This document shows positions 41,183 to 50,706 of a DNA stretch of 57,083 nt, one piece after another. The stretch is taken from assembly GCA_003332265.1 (NCBI GenBank), contig QPGA01000019.1, positions 15,513 through 72,595 of the forward strand, read 5' to 3'. Each line of letters begins with the position of its first letter. Positions within the stretch are counted from its first letter, which is position 1. The notes under the pieces were generated by a model. The model made no database searches and was not told where the DNA came from. It was given only the letters and a program-made list of their open reading frames with translations. Both the position numbers and the translations under genes were made by a program. This DNA is from Candidatus Accumulibacter meliphilus (lineage in GTDB: Bacteria > Pseudomonadota > Gammaproteobacteria > Burkholderiales > Rhodocyclaceae).

Positions 41183-42361
41183 TCACGGGTAAAAGACGTA
41201 AAGCCGGTAGCCCGCAGCGTCGACCTCATTGGCCTCCAGCCACAGGCGAACTTCGACGGCGGCGTTGGCGGCGAACGATTTCTCGGCGAGCTGTGCCGGC
41301 GTGAGGTACTCGTCGGCCGTGAAAACGCGCCGTACGATGGCCTTGTCGGCGGTGTCGGTGAGCGTCAGTTCGATCGCCGGGTAGGCTTGGGCGTAGCCGG
41401 CCCGGTTGCGCAGCGTCGCCTGCAGCGTCAGCAGCTTGTTTCGTCCCGGGTCGCTCTGCAGATCCGAGGCTTCGATGCTGACCAGCTCGACGTCTCGCGG
41501 GAGGGGAATATCGGTGCCCAGAGCGGCGCTCAGCGCGGCCAGTGCCGGCCGAGTGCTGGGGGTGGTGAGGGCGATGACGCCGCGGAAATGAAAAATCGCC
41601 TGGCCGACCAGGGTCAGGGTCAGGAGGATGATGGCGATCACAAAAGGCGCGGCCAGCGCCTTGCCGGCGACCGGGGGGACGGGCTGGCTTATCGTCCCTT
41701 CCAGCCAGCGATCGTAAGCCAGCACTTCCTTGTTCTGACTCGCGCGGAGGCCGTGCTCGGCGTCGCCGATTGCCGAGACTTCGGTGACTTCTGCGACGGT
41801 CGCCGCCCGGTCGGCGGTGATCGGTGGCGCATCGGCTGCTGGGCTGCTGGGTCCGCTCGTCGCAAAACGGTCGGGGATGGTGTGCTGCGCCGGGTGCTGA
41901 GCAGGGTGAGTTCGCTCGGCGATGCGCTCGAGGGCGTGCGCAGAGAAGAAAGGCTCGCTGCGGCCGAGGGGCTCGTAGCTTGTCGGCGCGGGTTCGTCAC
42001 CGACATCCGTTTCTGCGCCCTTTTCGCTCTCGTCAGCGTCCGTCTCGTCGCGCAGCAGCATGGCGACGGTTGGGGCCGGCGGCGTCTCTTCCTCGCTGTT
42101 TGGCGGCCGCGGTGTCTGTGTGGAGAGCAGGGCCTGCGTTCGCGGCGGTGTTTCCCTGTGGAGCAGTGTTTCTGATGCGAACGGAGTATCCGCCGGCGTC
42201 GGGACCGGTGCAACGATGATCGCTTCGGCGTCGTCGAGCAGGCTGTCCAGAGCGTTGAAAACCCGACGGCATTGTCCGCAGCGGACTTTTCCGGCGCGCG
42301 CTTTGAGTTGCTCAGAGGTGACGCGAAAAATTGTCTGGCAGTCCGGGCAGCAGGTCTTCAT
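41183..42361 (-). CDS. Zinc-ribbon (MJ0042-type) DUF3426 membrane protein
   Basis: 392 residues. The N-terminus MKTCCPDCQTIFRVTSEQLKARAGKVRCGQCRRVFNAL is a CxxC..CxxC zinc ribbon. A long, acidic, Pro/Thr-rich variable region follows, then one transmembrane helix (PFVIAIILLTLTLVGQAIFHF) and the DUF3426 domain (LTLQATLRNRAGYAQAYPAIELTLTDTADKAIVRRVFTADEYL). Such proteins follow prmA in many betaproteobacteria, function unknown. It starts four bases after the prmA stop, so is co-transcribed. Confidence 0.9.
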   Translation of the reverse strand: MKTCCPDCQTIFRVTSEQLKARAGKVRCGQCRRVFNALDSLLDDAEAIIVAPVPTPADTPFASETLLHRETPPRTQALLSTQTPRPPNSEEETPPAPTVAMLLRDETDADESEKGAETDVGDEPAPTSYEPLGRSEPFFSAHALERIAERTHPAQHPAQHTIPDRFATSGPSSPAADAPPITADRAATVAEVTEVSAIGDAEHGLRASQNKEVLAYDRWLEGTISQPVPPVAGKALAAPFVIAIILLTLTLVGQAIFHFRGVIALTTPSTRPALAALSAALGTDIPLPRDVELVSIEASDLQSDPGRNKLLTLQATLRNRAGYAQAYPAIELTLTDTADKAIVRRVFTADEYLTPAQLAEKSFAANAAVEVRLWLEANEVDAAGYRLYVFYP

Positions 42362-42364
42362 CGG

Positions 42365-43255
42365 CTAGTCCTTTACGCCGGCCAGGCACACCCAGCCATC
42401 GCGGCTGTCGGCGACGCGCAGCACCAGGTAGGGTGCATAAGCGGCGACCAGCTGCTCGGTCTGCTCGGCGAGGATTCCGGACAGAGCCAGACGACCGCCG
42501 CGACGCACATGCCCGCAGATCGCGGGTGCCAGCACTTTCAGCGGATTGGCCAGGATATTGGCGACGACGATGTCGAATTGCCCCTGCAGTTCGTCTTCCG
42601 AGCCCTGGAAGCGCACCGCGACGCCATTGCGCTCGGCGTTGCTGAGCGATGCCAGCACGGCCTGTGGGTCAATGTCCACCCCCAGCACGTCGTTGGCGCC
42701 GAGGCGTGCCGCGGCAATGGCCAGGATGCCGGAACCGCAGCCGTAGTCGAGGACCGAGCTGGCCGGGATAACGCAGCGTTCGAGCCACTCCAGGCACAGA
42801 CGCGTGGTGGGGTGCGAACCGGTCCCGAAGGCCATGCCGGGATCGAGGACCAGAACAATGGCCTCCGGATCGGGCGCGTCGTGCCATGAGGGAACGATCC
42901 ACAAACGCCCCGAGATGCGAATCGGTTCGAATTGCGCCTGCGTGACTTGTACCCAGTCCTGCTCGGCGACTTCTTCCTGGGAAAAAGTCGCGGCCTCTTC
43001 GAGGCCGGCCCGCTCCGCGCAGACGTTGACCAGTCGTGCGCCATCGGTGTCCGGCTTGAGCAGGGCGACGACGCGCGAGCGCTCCCAGCCTGGGCGGGTG
43101 ATCGATCCGGGCTCGCCGAATTGCGGCGTTTCGTCGGCGGTGCCGGCGTCGGCATCCTCGATGCTGACGGCCAGCGCCCCTTCTTCAAGGAGCGCGTCGG
43201 CCAAGGCCTCCGCGTGCAGGCAGTCGGTTTGGATACTGAGGGATAGCCAGGCCAT
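42365..43255 (-). CDS. prmA: Ribosomal protein L11 methyltransferase
   Basis: 296 residues; methylates ribosomal protein L11 with S-adenosylmethionine. The substrate-recognition N-terminal domain begins MAWLSLSIQTDCLHAEALADALLEEGALAVSIEDADAG. The methyltransferase core has MAFGTGSHPTTRLCLEWLE and SVLDYGCGSGILAIAAARLGA (motif I), GVDIDPQAV and FDIVVANILANPL (the NILA/NP-type motif). Length and order fit PrmA well. It lies 16 bases after accC, the usual accB-accC-prmA arrangement in betaproteobacteria. Confidence 0.96.
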   Translation of the reverse strand: MAWLSLSIQTDCLHAEALADALLEEGALAVSIEDADAGTADETPQFGEPGSITRPGWERSRVVALLKPDTDGARLVNVCAERAGLEEAATFSQEEVAEQDWVQVTQAQFEPIRISGRLWIVPSWHDAPDPEAIVLVLDPGMAFGTGSHPTTRLCLEWLERCVIPASSVLDYGCGSGILAIAAARLGANDVLGVDIDPQAVLASLSNAERNGVAVRFQGSEDELQGQFDIVVANILANPLKVLAPAICGHVRRGGRLALSGILAEQTEQLVAAYAPYLVLRVADSRDGWVCLAGVKD

Positions 43256-43271
43256 CGATGATCGGCGCCGT

Positions 43272-44636
43272 TCAGCCGCCCTTCTTGAGCTCGTTCTTGG
43301 CGGCCAGCCGGTGTTCGAGATAGTGGATGCTGGTACCGCCCTCCATGAAACGGGCGTCGTGCATCAGCTCCTGATGAAGGGCGATGTTGGTCTTGATGCC
43401 TTCGATGCTCATTTCCGAAAGTGCCGTGCGCATGCGGCGAATCGCCTGGTCGCGAGTGTCGCCGTAGGAAATCACCTTGGCGACCATCGAATCGTAGTGC
43501 GATGGCACCGTGTAGCCCTGATAAATATGCGAGTCCACGCGGATACCGGGCCCGCCGGGCGGGTGATAGACGCTGATTTTGCCGGGTGAAGGAACGAAGG
43601 TGAACGGGTCTTCGGCGTTGATTCGGCATTCGATGGCGTGGCCGCGGAAAGCCAGATCACGCTGTTTGAAGCGCAGTCGCTCGCCGTCGGCAATACGGAT
43701 CTGCTCGGCGACCAGATCGATGCCACTGATCAACTCGGTGACCGGATGTTCGACCTGAATACGGGTGTTCATCTCGATGAAATAGAACTCGCCATTCTCG
43801 AAGAGGAATTCGAAGGTTCCCGCACCGCGATAGTTGATGCGCCGACAGGCTTCGGCGCAACGCTCACCAATGCGGGCGATGTGGCGGGCGGCTATGCCGG
43901 GAGCAGGCGCTTCCTCGATGATCTTCTGATGACGACGCTGCATCGAGCAATCACGCTCGCCGAGGAAGACTGCGTTGCGGAAACTGTCGGCAAGCACCTG
44001 GATTTCGATGTGGCGCGGATTCTCCAGGTACTTCTCAAGATAAACGTTCGGGTTGCCGAAGAAATTCTGAGCTTCGGTGCGGGTCATGGTGACGGCGTTG
44101 AGCAGTGCCGCTTCGGTGTGCACGACGCGCATGCCGCGTCCGCCCCCGCCCCCGGCCGCCTTGATGATCACCGGGTAGCCGACATCCTTGGCCAGGCGCA
44201 GGATCTCTTTGGGATCTTCCGGTAAGACACCCAGCGAACCAGGAACACAGGGAACTTCGGCTGCGCGCATGGCTTCCTTGGCGGAGACCTTGTCGCCCAT
44301 CAGGCGGATGGTTTCCGGGCGCGGGCCAATGAAAACAAAGCCTGAAGATTCAACGCGCTCGGCAAAATCCGCGTTTTCCGAAAGAAAGCCGTAGCCGGGA
44401 TGAATGGCTTCTGAATCAGTGACTTCGGCCGCCGAAATGATCGACGGGATGTTGAGGTAGCTGAGCGCTGACGGTGGTGGACCGATGCACACCGATTCAT
44501 CGGCGAGCCTGACGTACTTGGCGTCGCGATCGGCTTCCGAGTGCACCACGACGGTCTTGATGCCGAGTTCGCGGCAGGCGCGCTGGATACGCAGTGCGAT
44601 TTCGCCGCGATTGGCAATAAGGACTTTTCCGAACAT
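43272..44636 (-). CDS. accC: Acetyl-CoA carboxylase, biotin carboxylase subunit
   Basis: 454 residues; ATP- and bicarbonate-dependent carboxylation of biotin on AccB, the first half of malonyl-CoA synthesis. Start [32 protein letters not shown]-grasp glycine loop [66 protein letters not shown] and the C-terminal domain NAEDPFTF all match AccC. It follows accB by 14 bases and precedes prmA. Confidence 0.98.
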   Translation of the reverse strand: MFGKVLIANRGEIALRIQRACRELGIKTVVVHSEADRDAKYVRLADESVCIGPPPSALSYLNIPSIISAAEVTDSEAIHPGYGFLSENADFAERVESSGFVFIGPRPETIRLMGDKVSAKEAMRAAEVPCVPGSLGVLPEDPKEILRLAKDVGYPVIIKAAGGGGGRGMRVVHTEAALLNAVTMTRTEAQNFFGNPNVYLEKYLENPRHIEIQVLADSFRNAVFLGERDCSMQRRHQKIIEEAPAPGIAARHIARIGERCAEACRRINYRGAGTFEFLFENGEFYFIEMNTRIQVEHPVTELISGIDLVAEQIRIADGERLRFKQRDLAFRGHAIECRINAEDPFTFVPSPGKISVYHPPGGPGIRVDSHIYQGYTVPSHYDSMVAKVISYGDTRDQAIRRMRTALSEMSIEGIKTNIALHQELMHDARFMEGGTSIHYLEHRLAAKNELKKGG

Positions 44637-44650
44637 GACGGAAGACTCCC

Positions 44651-45106
44651 TTAGCCGATAACGAATAGCGGTTCGCCGTATTCGACGGGTTCGCCATTCT
44701 CGACCAGAATGGCCTTCACCGTGCCCGCGCGATCGGTCTCGATCTCGTTGAGCAATTTCATTGCTTCAATGATGCACAGTGTCTCGCCGGCTTTGACGAC
44801 GCTGCCAAGCTGGACAAAAGCCTCGGCTCCGGGACTGGCTGCGCGGTAGAAAGTGCCGACCATCGGTGCCTTGACCACGTCGCCTTCCGGAAGCGTGGGT
44901 TCGTCAGTCGGGGTGACGGTGACCGTTGCCGGTGCGGCGGCCATCATTTGCGCCGGCGTGGCCATCGACAGCGCGTAGGCCTGATGAGCCATGGCGCCGC
45001 CGTTTTTTACGATGCGGACCTTTTCCTCGGCGTCGTTGATCTCGAGCTCGGTGATGCTCGACTCCTCGACGAGATCAATCAGCTTCTTTAACTTGCGTAG
45101 ATCCAT
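44651..45106 (-). CDS. accB: Acetyl-CoA carboxylase biotin carboxyl carrier protein
   Basis: 151 residues. N-terminal helix [23 protein letters not shown], a Pro/Thr/Ala linker and the C-terminal biotinyl domain [43 protein letters not shown]. The biotinylated Lys lies in EAMKLLNE; most homologs have EAMKMMNE or EAMKLMNE, so the residue after KL is Leu instead of Met, a conservative change. First gene of the accBC-prmA block; a 73-base gap upstream separates it from aroQ. Confidence 0.97.
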   Translation of the reverse strand: MDLRKLKKLIDLVEESSITELEINDAEEKVRIVKNGGAMAHQAYALSMATPAQMMAAAPATVTVTPTDEPTLPEGDVVKAPMVGTFYRAASPGAEAFVQLGSVVKAGETLCIIEAMKLLNEIETDRAGTVKAILVENGEPVEYGEPLFVIG

Positions 45107-45179
45107 TAATACTCTCCGGATGAAGATACTCTTTCGCGGCCAGGGGCCACGATCGCCAGACTAAGTTTTGCTCGAAGGC

Positions 45180-45671
45180 TCACTCAGCAGAAACCTTGCT
45201 TAGCAGGTATTCGAGCGCCAGCAGATAACCCTCGCTGCCAAGGCCGGTGATGACGCCAATCGCCAGATCGGAAAAGTACGAGTGGTGGCGGAAAGCTTCG
45301 CGTGCGTGCACATTGGAGAGGTGGACTTCGATAAAAGGGATGCCGGTACCGGCAATGGCGTCGCGCAGGGCGACGCTGGTGTGTGTGTAAGCCGCTGGAT
45401 TGACAATCATGTAACCGACGCCTTGCTGGCCGGCGGCGTGCACACGCTCGATCAGCGCTCCCTCGTGGTTGCTCTGAAAGGACTCCAGGTTGACACCCGC
45501 GCTCTCGGCGCGCTTGGCCAGGGCCAGATTGATCTCGGCGAGAGTGGTCGAACCGTAATGCTTGGGTTCGCGGCTGCCGAGAAGGTTGAGATTCGGGCCG
45601 TGCAGGACGAGCAGGCGCGGCGAATCCGACTCCTTGTCGTTTTCCGCTGTAGCGTGCTTTTGCGTCTTCAT
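45180..45671 (-). CDS. aroQ: 3-dehydroquinate dehydratase, type II
   Basis: 163 residues; converts 3-dehydroquinate to 3-dehydroshikimate in aromatic amino acid synthesis. After a 17-residue polar N-terminal extension comes [29 protein letters not shown], with catalytic Tyr in HYG, then [30 protein letters not shown] (Asn/His substrate motifs), [19 protein letters not shown] and [15 protein letters not shown]-like end. The N-terminal extension is unusual; a shorter start is not available as ATG within it. Usual neighbour of accB in this group. Confidence 0.95.
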   Translation of the reverse strand: MKTQKHATAENDKESDSPRLLVLHGPNLNLLGSREPKHYGSTTLAEINLALAKRAESAGVNLESFQSNHEGALIERVHAAGQQGVGYMIVNPAAYTHTSVALRDAIAGTGIPFIEVHLSNVHAREAFRHHSYFSDLAIGVITGLGSEGYLLALEYLLSKVSAE

Positions 45672-45719
45672 GGCCGCAAGTTTGCCGCAAATCGGCGCAT
45701 TTTGTCCAGCAACACGTCG

Positions 45720-46271
45720 TCAGCGGGCGGTCAACTTGCGGAGAAAATCGTCCAGCTCGTTCTCCGACAAGGTGCCCAATCGGAGCAGCCGCCCGGCACC
45801 TTCTTGATCGAGAACGACGGTGTACGGAAGGCTGAGCGTCGAATTACCGAATCGGCTGGCCAGCTCAATGCCCTTGGCGCCACCAATCAACACCGGGTAG
45901 GCGACTGGATGGCGTTCGGAAAAAGCCTGCACGCTGGCGGCGGAATCCAGCGCGATACCGACGAATTGCACACCTTGAGCCGCGTGCGCCTGCTGCAGGC
46001 GCGAAAAAGCCGGCATTTCCTCGCGGCAGGGGGGGCACCAGCTGGCCCAGAAATTGACCACCAGGGTCTTGCCGCGCCATTGCGAAAGCGCTTGCGGCAC
46101 ACCTTTCTCGTCGTCAAGCGTGCTCGCAAAAAAGTGTGCGACGGCGTCGCCCGGGAGCGTTGCAAAAGCGTGCTGGATGGTCTCGGAACGTTGCGCAACG
46201 GTGTAGATGGCAGCGAGTAAGGCGACGAAAGCGGCAAAAAGCCCGAACAGAAATCCCTGGCCTTTGCTCAT
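45720..46271 (-). CDS. TlpA family thiol:disulfide protein
   Basis: 183 residues. One N-terminal membrane anchor (FLFGLFAAFVALLAAIYTVA) and a periplasmic thioredoxin domain with VNFWASWCPPCREEMPAF (active site WCPPC) and a cis-Pro region LSLPYTVVLD. Likely a membrane-tethered reductant, for example in cytochrome c or oxidase maturation; the target is not shown. Start ATG overlaps the stop of the preceding nucleotidyltransferase-like gene by four bases (46268-46271). Confidence 0.93.
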   Translation of the reverse strand: MSKGQGFLFGLFAAFVALLAAIYTVAQRSETIQHAFATLPGDAVAHFFASTLDDEKGVPQALSQWRGKTLVVNFWASWCPPCREEMPAFSRLQQAHAAQGVQFVGIALDSAASVQAFSERHPVAYPVLIGGAKGIELASRFGNSTLSLPYTVVLDQEGAGRLLRLGTLSENELDDFLRKLTAR

Positions 46272-46876
46272 GCTGCCGATATTCCATTGCCGGCCAGTAG
46301 CTTGAGTACCTTGGCCAGGCGTGCGCGCTCGCGAATGCGGCCATCGCGCGTCTTGAAGCTCACCCGCTCGTCATCGCGTGGGTAAACCACCAGGTTGGCG
46401 ACCACGCCGTCAATGAACAGGGTCAGCACCGCCTCGGCGCGATCGGTGCGCGGCGCGCTGTGGCGGTAGGTGATGCGCTCGTTGAGCAGAAAAATCTCCA
46501 CATCCTTGGCGCTATCGGTGAACAGCTGAATGTCGATCTCGGCATAGCGGCCGGCGGTGCCGTCGAGCACCGAACCGCTGAGGTAGGGGTTGAAGCGCTG
46601 CACGGTGCTCATCAGCCTCGCCGCGATGCCCAACAACTGCATTCGTCTGGCCTCTTGTTCGTCTTCCTGAAAGAGGTGCTGGTAGGTTCGCAGTTCGGCC
46701 TCGACTTCAGCGTCGTCGGGCATCGCTGCGCTGTCCGGCAAGCCGAGGCTGCGCGCCGCCTTGCGTTTGGCGAGTGCCGCGGAGGCGATTCCATCTTCGG
46801 CCATCAGGCGCGCCGCGATTTTGGCGATATGGCTGCGTTGCTGAGGGGGGCGCTGGCGTTCCTGTCGGCTGCTCAT
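46268..46876 (-). CDS. Nucleotidyltransferase-like protein of unknown substrate
   Basis: About 202 residues from ATG 46876 (the frame is open to 46966, but the extra 30 residues look like random coding). Contains HIAKIAARLMAEDGI, AKRKAARSLGL and YLSGSVLDGTAGRYAEIDIQLFTDSAKDVEIFLLNERITY, resembling a minimal nucleotidyltransferase domain with the GS...D-x-D pattern (GSVLDGTAGRYAEID-x-Q). Homologs next to mpl are often annotated with the neighbour's name, so such labels should not be trusted. Divergent from mpl, overlapping tlpA-like by 4 bases. Function not established. Confidence 0.7.
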   Translation of the reverse strand: MSSRQERQRPPQQRSHIAKIAARLMAEDGIASAALAKRKAARSLGLPDSAAMPDDAEVEAELRTYQHLFQEDEQEARRMQLLGIAARLMSTVQRFNPYLSGSVLDGTAGRYAEIDIQLFTDSAKDVEIFLLNERITYRHSAPRTDRAEAVLTLFIDGVVANLVVYPRDDERVSFKTRDGRIRERARLAKVLKLLAGNGISAA

Positions 46877-47035
46877 CAAAGCGTTCCGGTGGGGATTGGC
46901 GGTTTCGAAGGGCAAGCGGGGTAGTGGTGGGTAGTCGTGGAGTAGTGGAGTAGTGGGGGCAGGCAAGGGAAGGCAGGGCGTCGCCAGAGGTACAATCGCG
47001 CCTTCCTCGGCACAATTTTAACTTGGATCGGCTAC

Positions 47036-48394
47036 ATGCATATTCATATCCTCGGCATTTGCGGCACCTTCATGGGTGGTCTTGCCCAGCTGGCCCGCGC
47101 GGCAGGACACCGGGTAACTGGCTGCGACAGCAGCGTCTACCCACCGATGAGCACGCAGCTCGAAGCGGCGCAGATTGAACTCGTCGAAGGCTACGCTGCG
47201 GCACAAATCGCTTTCGAGCCCGACTGTTACCTGGTTGGCAATGCGATCTCCCGCGGCAATCCGCTGCTCGAGGAGATCCTCAACCGCGGTCTGCCTTATC
47301 TCTCGGGGCCGCAATGGTTGGCCGAGCACGTCCTGAAAGGACGCTGGGTGCTGGCCGTCGCAGGGACGCACGGCAAGACCACGACGGCCGCCATGCTGGC
47401 CTGGATTCTCGAGCATGCCGGCCTGAGCCCCGGCTTCCTGATCGGCGGCGTGCCGAGGAACTTCAGCGTTTCGGCGCGGCTGTCCGGAGACGACAGCCAC
47501 TCACCCTTCTTCGTGATTGAAGCCGACGAATACGATAGCGCCTTCTGCGACAAGCGCTCCAAGTTCATCCACTACTCTCCACGCACGGCGATCCTGAACA
47601 ACCTCGAGTTTGATCATGCCGACATCTTCGCCGATCTGGCGGCGATCGAGACGCAGTTCCACCATCTGGTGCGCACCGTGCCGGGCAATGGCCTGCTTCT
47701 GTCGAATGCCGCCGAGGCCGGTCTGGAACGGGTCCTGGCGCGCGGCTGCTGGACGCCGGTCGAACGCTTCAACGACCCGCAAGGCTGGCATGTCGATGGC
47801 GATGACGCCACCGGCTCGCTGCAGCTGTGGCAGGATGAGCAAGCAATCGGCAGCGTGCAATGGGGGCTGAGCGGCGCGCACAATCGGCTCAACGCGCTCG
47901 CCGCCCTGCTGGCAGCCAGGCACGTCGGGGTGGCGTTCGCGCAGGGCCTGGTGGCGCTGGCCGCTTTCGAAAACGTCAAACGGCGAATGGAGCTGCGCGG
48001 GACGGTTCGCGGCGTCGCGGTTTACGACGATTTTGCGCACCATCCGACGGCGATCGCAAGCACCCTTACCGGTTTGCGGCGCAAGGTGGCTGGAGCGCGC
48101 ATTCTGGCCGTTCTCGAACCGCGTTCGAACACCATGAAACTCGGCGTGATGAAAGCTTTGCTGCCAGCCAGCCTGGCCGACGCGGATCAGGTTTTCTGTT
48201 ACGCGGCCAATCTCGGCTGGGATGCCAGCGAAGTGCTCGCCCCGCTGGGCGAGAAAGCCATCGTCGAAGCCGAGCTGGAGCGGCTGGTGATGCGGATTGC
48301 CGGCAGCGCTCGCCCCGGTGATCAGGTGCTGGTGATGAGCAACGGCGGTTTTGGGGGCATACACGAGAAGCTGCTGGCCGCGCTCGCGGCCTGA
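47036..48394 (+). CDS. mpl: UDP-N-acetylmuramate:tripeptide ligase (murein recycling)
   Basis: 452 residues. Joins recycled L-Ala-gamma-D-Glu-meso-DAP to UDP-MurNAc. N-terminal Rossmann segment MHIHILGICGTFMGGLAQLARAAGHRVTGCD, SSVYPPMSTQLE, P-loop AVAGTHGKTTTAAMLAW, EADEYDSAFCDKRSKFIHY and DDFAHHPTAIASTL (the DDYAHHP-type motif) all fit Mpl rather than MurC, whose start differs. Divergent from the nucleotidyltransferase-like gene (160 bases between) and convergent with cyoE. Confidence 0.96.
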   Translation: MHIHILGICGTFMGGLAQLARAAGHRVTGCDSSVYPPMSTQLEAAQIELVEGYAAAQIAFEPDCYLVGNAISRGNPLLEEILNRGLPYLSGPQWLAEHVLKGRWVLAVAGTHGKTTTAAMLAWILEHAGLSPGFLIGGVPRNFSVSARLSGDDSHSPFFVIEADEYDSAFCDKRSKFIHYSPRTAILNNLEFDHADIFADLAAIETQFHHLVRTVPGNGLLLSNAAEAGLERVLARGCWTPVERFNDPQGWHVDGDDATGSLQLWQDEQAIGSVQWGLSGAHNRLNALAALLAARHVGVAFAQGLVALAAFENVKRRMELRGTVRGVAVYDDFAHHPTAIASTLTGLRRKVAGARILAVLEPRSNTMKLGVMKALLPASLADADQVFCYAANLGWDASEVLAPLGEKAIVEAELERLVMRIAGSARPGDQVLVMSNGGFGGIHEKLLAALAA

Positions 48395-48398
48395 CCGA

Positions 48399-49295
48399 TC
48401 AGCGCAGGAGGTGATCGGCGAGCAGCGCGGCGAACAGCAAGGTCAGATAGATGATGGAATAGCGAAACGTCAGCCTTGCCAACTTGTCGCTGTAGTCCCG
48501 CCAGAGGGTGACGCTGTAGAGCAGAAAGATGCCGTCGAGAATCAGCGCTGCCGCCAGATACCAGGGACCACTCATGCCCAGCGTATAGGGCAGGATGGTC
48601 GCGCCGGTGAGCATCACCACGTAGAGCAGGCTGTGCAGGCAGGTCAGGCGGATGCCGTGGGTGACCGGCAGCATCGGCAGGCCGGATTTGGAGTAGTCGG
48701 CGCAGCGGTAACAGGCCAGCGCCCAGAAATGCGGCGGCGTCCAGATGAAGATGATCAGAAACAGGACCAGCGCCTCGGCGCCGACCTGGCCGGTGATTGC
48801 TGCCCAGCCGAGCAGTGGCGGCATGGCGCCGGAGGCGCCGCCGATGACGATGTTCATCGGCGTCGCCGGTTTCAGCACGACCGTGTAGATCACCGCATAG
48901 CCGAAAAAAGTGGCCAGCGTCAGCCACATGGTGAGCGGATTGACGAAAGCGTGCAGAATCCACAAACCCAAGCCGCCGACCAGAGTTGCCAGGGTCAGCG
49001 TTTCCCGTGCCGACACTTCTCCACGCGCCGTTGGGCGGGCGCGCGTTCGCGCCATGCGGGCATCGATTTCCTGCTCGATCAGGCAGTTGATCGCCGCTGC
49101 CGCGCCAGCGACCAGGGCGATGCCGACCGAGGCGGCGACAAAAAGCCCGAACGGCGGGAATGACGGGGCAGCCAGAAACATGCCGATCATCGCGGTGAAC
49201 ACGATCAGGCTATTGACTCGCGGCTTGCACAACTCGAAGAAAGCCGCCAGGCGTTGCCCGGGCGAACGCCGGGAGCTGGTGCTGATCACTGCCAT
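48399..49295 (-). CDS. cyoE: Protoheme IX farnesyltransferase (heme O synthase)
   Basis: 298 residues, multi-helix UbiA-family prenyltransferase. The first helix segment [24 protein letters not shown], then [26 protein letters not shown] (Asp-rich prenyl-binding loop; the start of the motif reads NCLIEQEID) and the second motif [12 protein letters not shown]. Adds a farnesyl group to haem B for the aa3/bo oxidases encoded nearby. Stop lies four bases from the mpl stop (convergent). Repeat copy 4 separates it from the CoxII-like stub upstream. Confidence 0.95.
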   Translation of the reverse strand: MAVISTSSRRSPGQRLAAFFELCKPRVNSLIVFTAMIGMFLAAPSFPPFGLFVAASVGIALVAGAAAAINCLIEQEIDARMARTRARPTARGEVSARETLTLATLVGGLGLWILHAFVNPLTMWLTLATFFGYAVIYTVVLKPATPMNIVIGGASGAMPPLLGWAAITGQVGAEALVLFLIIFIWTPPHFWALACYRCADYSKSGLPMLPVTHGIRLTCLHSLLYVVMLTGATILPYTLGMSGPWYLAAALILDGIFLLYSVTLWRDYSDKLARLTFRYSIIYLTLLFAALLADHLLR

Positions 49296-49330
49296 ATCGC
49301 TTCCCTGTCGCTTTCCTGTTTCATCGTCCC

Positions 49331-49420
49331 ACGGTCATGAGATGACCGCTTTCCTCTTTTCCGGGCCTTCTCCCGCCGGGGGCGAAGGGAGGTTCGTGAG
49401 TCGCGTACGCGATTTTGACA
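49331..49420 (-). repeat. Dispersed palindromic repeat, copy 4 (shortened, inverted)
   Basis: About 90 bases, opposite orientation to copies 1-3. The CTTCTCCC..GGCGAAGG hairpin and TCGCGTACGCGA palindrome are retained, but the segment between the two GTCATGAC arms (about 32 bases) is missing, leaving CGGTCATGAGATGACCGC. It lies inside the cyoE/CoxII-stub/DUF2244 leftward gene group. Confidence 0.78.
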
Positions 49421-49565
49421 ACAAGCCATCGTCCAGCGTGCGTGTCGCTCGCGACCATGCGCGGGCCACGCCGCTGGCGAATCATGCCATCACCGCCGAA
49501 ATCAGTCACCTGCCTGCGGGGTAGGGTCTTTCACTGACGATGACCTGGAGCGATAGCTGGCCCGT

Positions 49566-49922
49566 TTACCCAGCAAAGTGGAGACTGATCAGGACGTAGT
49601 CGACGAATAGCAGAATGGCGAATGGAACCATCGCCCACAGCCACTGCACCGTCCCGGTTGGCCCCGAAAACCTGCTCACCTGATCGCCACTGCCTTTGCG
49701 GTGCCTGGCCATCGAGTAGATGGTGATCGCAAAGATCACCACGAAGAGCACGGTAAGGAAGGCCATGAAATAGCCGTGCATTGGCAGCGGTTCACCGCCA
49801 GCCGCATTGGCGAACGCAGTGCTGGCGGTCGAATCGGCGCGTGCCAGTGCGGGAGCTGCTGCCGTAAGCAGGCCCGACCAGAAAACTTTCGCCCGCAGGC
49901 AGAAACGGTGCAGCATTTTCAA
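49566..49922 (-). CDS. Short CoxII-like membrane protein (transmembrane part only)
   Basis: 118 residues. After a hydrophobic signal-like N-terminus comes MHGYFMAFLTVLFVVIFAITIYSMARHRKGSGDQ and a second helix TVQWLWAMVPFAILLFVDYVLI. The layout (helix, HRK..G loop, then W..P helix) matches the two-helix membrane domain of cytochrome c oxidase subunit II, but the CuA domain with its Cys/His/Met ligands is absent. It overlaps the DUF2244 gene by four bases (49919-49922). Either a small accessory protein of the oxidase locus or a reduced CoxII paralog. It has no frameshift or residual CuA sequence downstream, so it looks like an intact gene. Confidence 0.68.
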   Translation of the reverse strand: MKMLHRFCLRAKVFWSGLLTAAAPALARADSTASTAFANAAGGEPLPMHGYFMAFLTVLFVVIFAITIYSMARHRKGSGDQVSRFSGPTGTVQWLWAMVPFAILLFVDYVLISLHFAG

Positions 49923-50422
49923 AAAACGCTCTCCTCAGAGAGTTCTCCCGGCCGCCGTGCGCCCAGGTTCTTCTTCAGCTCGTTGCCGAGCGTCCTCTTT
50001 TGTTCTTCCGACAGCCAGCGGCCGACTTCGACTTCCTTGCCATGCGAGCGGATCAGCAGGCGGTGCTGCTGTCCCGGAGGCTGATCAAACTGCAACTGCG
50101 CCCAGTATGGATGGAAGGTATGGCGTTGCAGCAGTGTGCCGCGGCGTGTCTCTATCGTCAGGCGCTCCGCTTCGAGGGTGATTCTCTCGAAATCCTCGGC
50201 GGTCGCGTCGATCTGTCGCAGAGCCCACCACAGTAGAGCCAGCTCAAGTCCGGTAAAAGGAAGGACCGGCCAGGCGCCGAAATACGAGAAAGCGATGGCG
50301 ATGGCAGCCAACCAGGCAGCGGTGGCAAGAAACACCCACTTGCGTTCGCTAAACGACAGCGAGCAGTCGCGGCGGGCCTCCCAAGTCTGCGCTGTCGCTG
50401 TCCGTGCCGCAACCACGCTCAT
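49919..50422 (-). CDS. DUF2244 family integral membrane protein
   Basis: 167 residues with two adjacent membrane helices (VFLATAAWLAAIAIAFSYF and LPFTGLELALLWWALRQI) and a cytoplasmic beta-rich part (ERITLEAERLTIETRRG, QLQFDQPPGQQHRLLIRSHGKEVEVGRWLSEEQKRTLGNELKKNL), typical of DUF2244. Genes of this family flank cytochrome c oxidase operons in many proteobacteria; function unknown. It starts 444 bases from coxB, pointing away, and its promoter must be in that shared gap. Confidence 0.88.
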   Translation of the reverse strand: MSVVAARTATAQTWEARRDCSLSFSERKWVFLATAAWLAAIAIAFSYFGAWPVLPFTGLELALLWWALRQIDATAEDFERITLEAERLTIETRRGTLLQRHTFHPYWAQLQFDQPPGQQHRLLIRSHGKEVEVGRWLSEEQKRTLGNELKKNLGARRPGELSEESVF

Positions 50423-50706
50423 CGATTCCTCCCGAATGCGCAGGGCCCAGGGGCGCCCCGGCGGGGCTTGACGCAGGTCAGGGTATCAAGCGGGAAATTC
50501 TACCACGGGGCCCGGCGCGCTTGGCAAGGTGAACACCCAACTTGATGATTATATGCGCCTTCATACGTAATGCGCGGTTTTGTCGTGGGTTTGCCCGCGC
50601 CTTTCATCAGGTATGGCCTGTCGAGCCACTGTTTCGTCTGGCGGTCCGTCATGGGTCTCAGGAAGGCAGGTGTCGCGCGGGCGGTCGCCATTTTTTCGGT
50701 TGAACA
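50423..50706. other. Divergent intergenic region, left part
   Basis: Together with 50707-50865 this gives 443 bases between divergent DUF2244 and coxB genes. I see no further gene; a 71-residue frame on the minus strand (50500-50715) lacks a ribosome site and any known domain. It presumably carries both promoters. Confidence 0.55.

Noticed and set aside
44651-45106. Defective biotinylation site in AccB (Leu instead of Met after KL)
   Set aside because: The biotinyl Lys and surrounding fold residues are intact; the change is conservative and probably functional.
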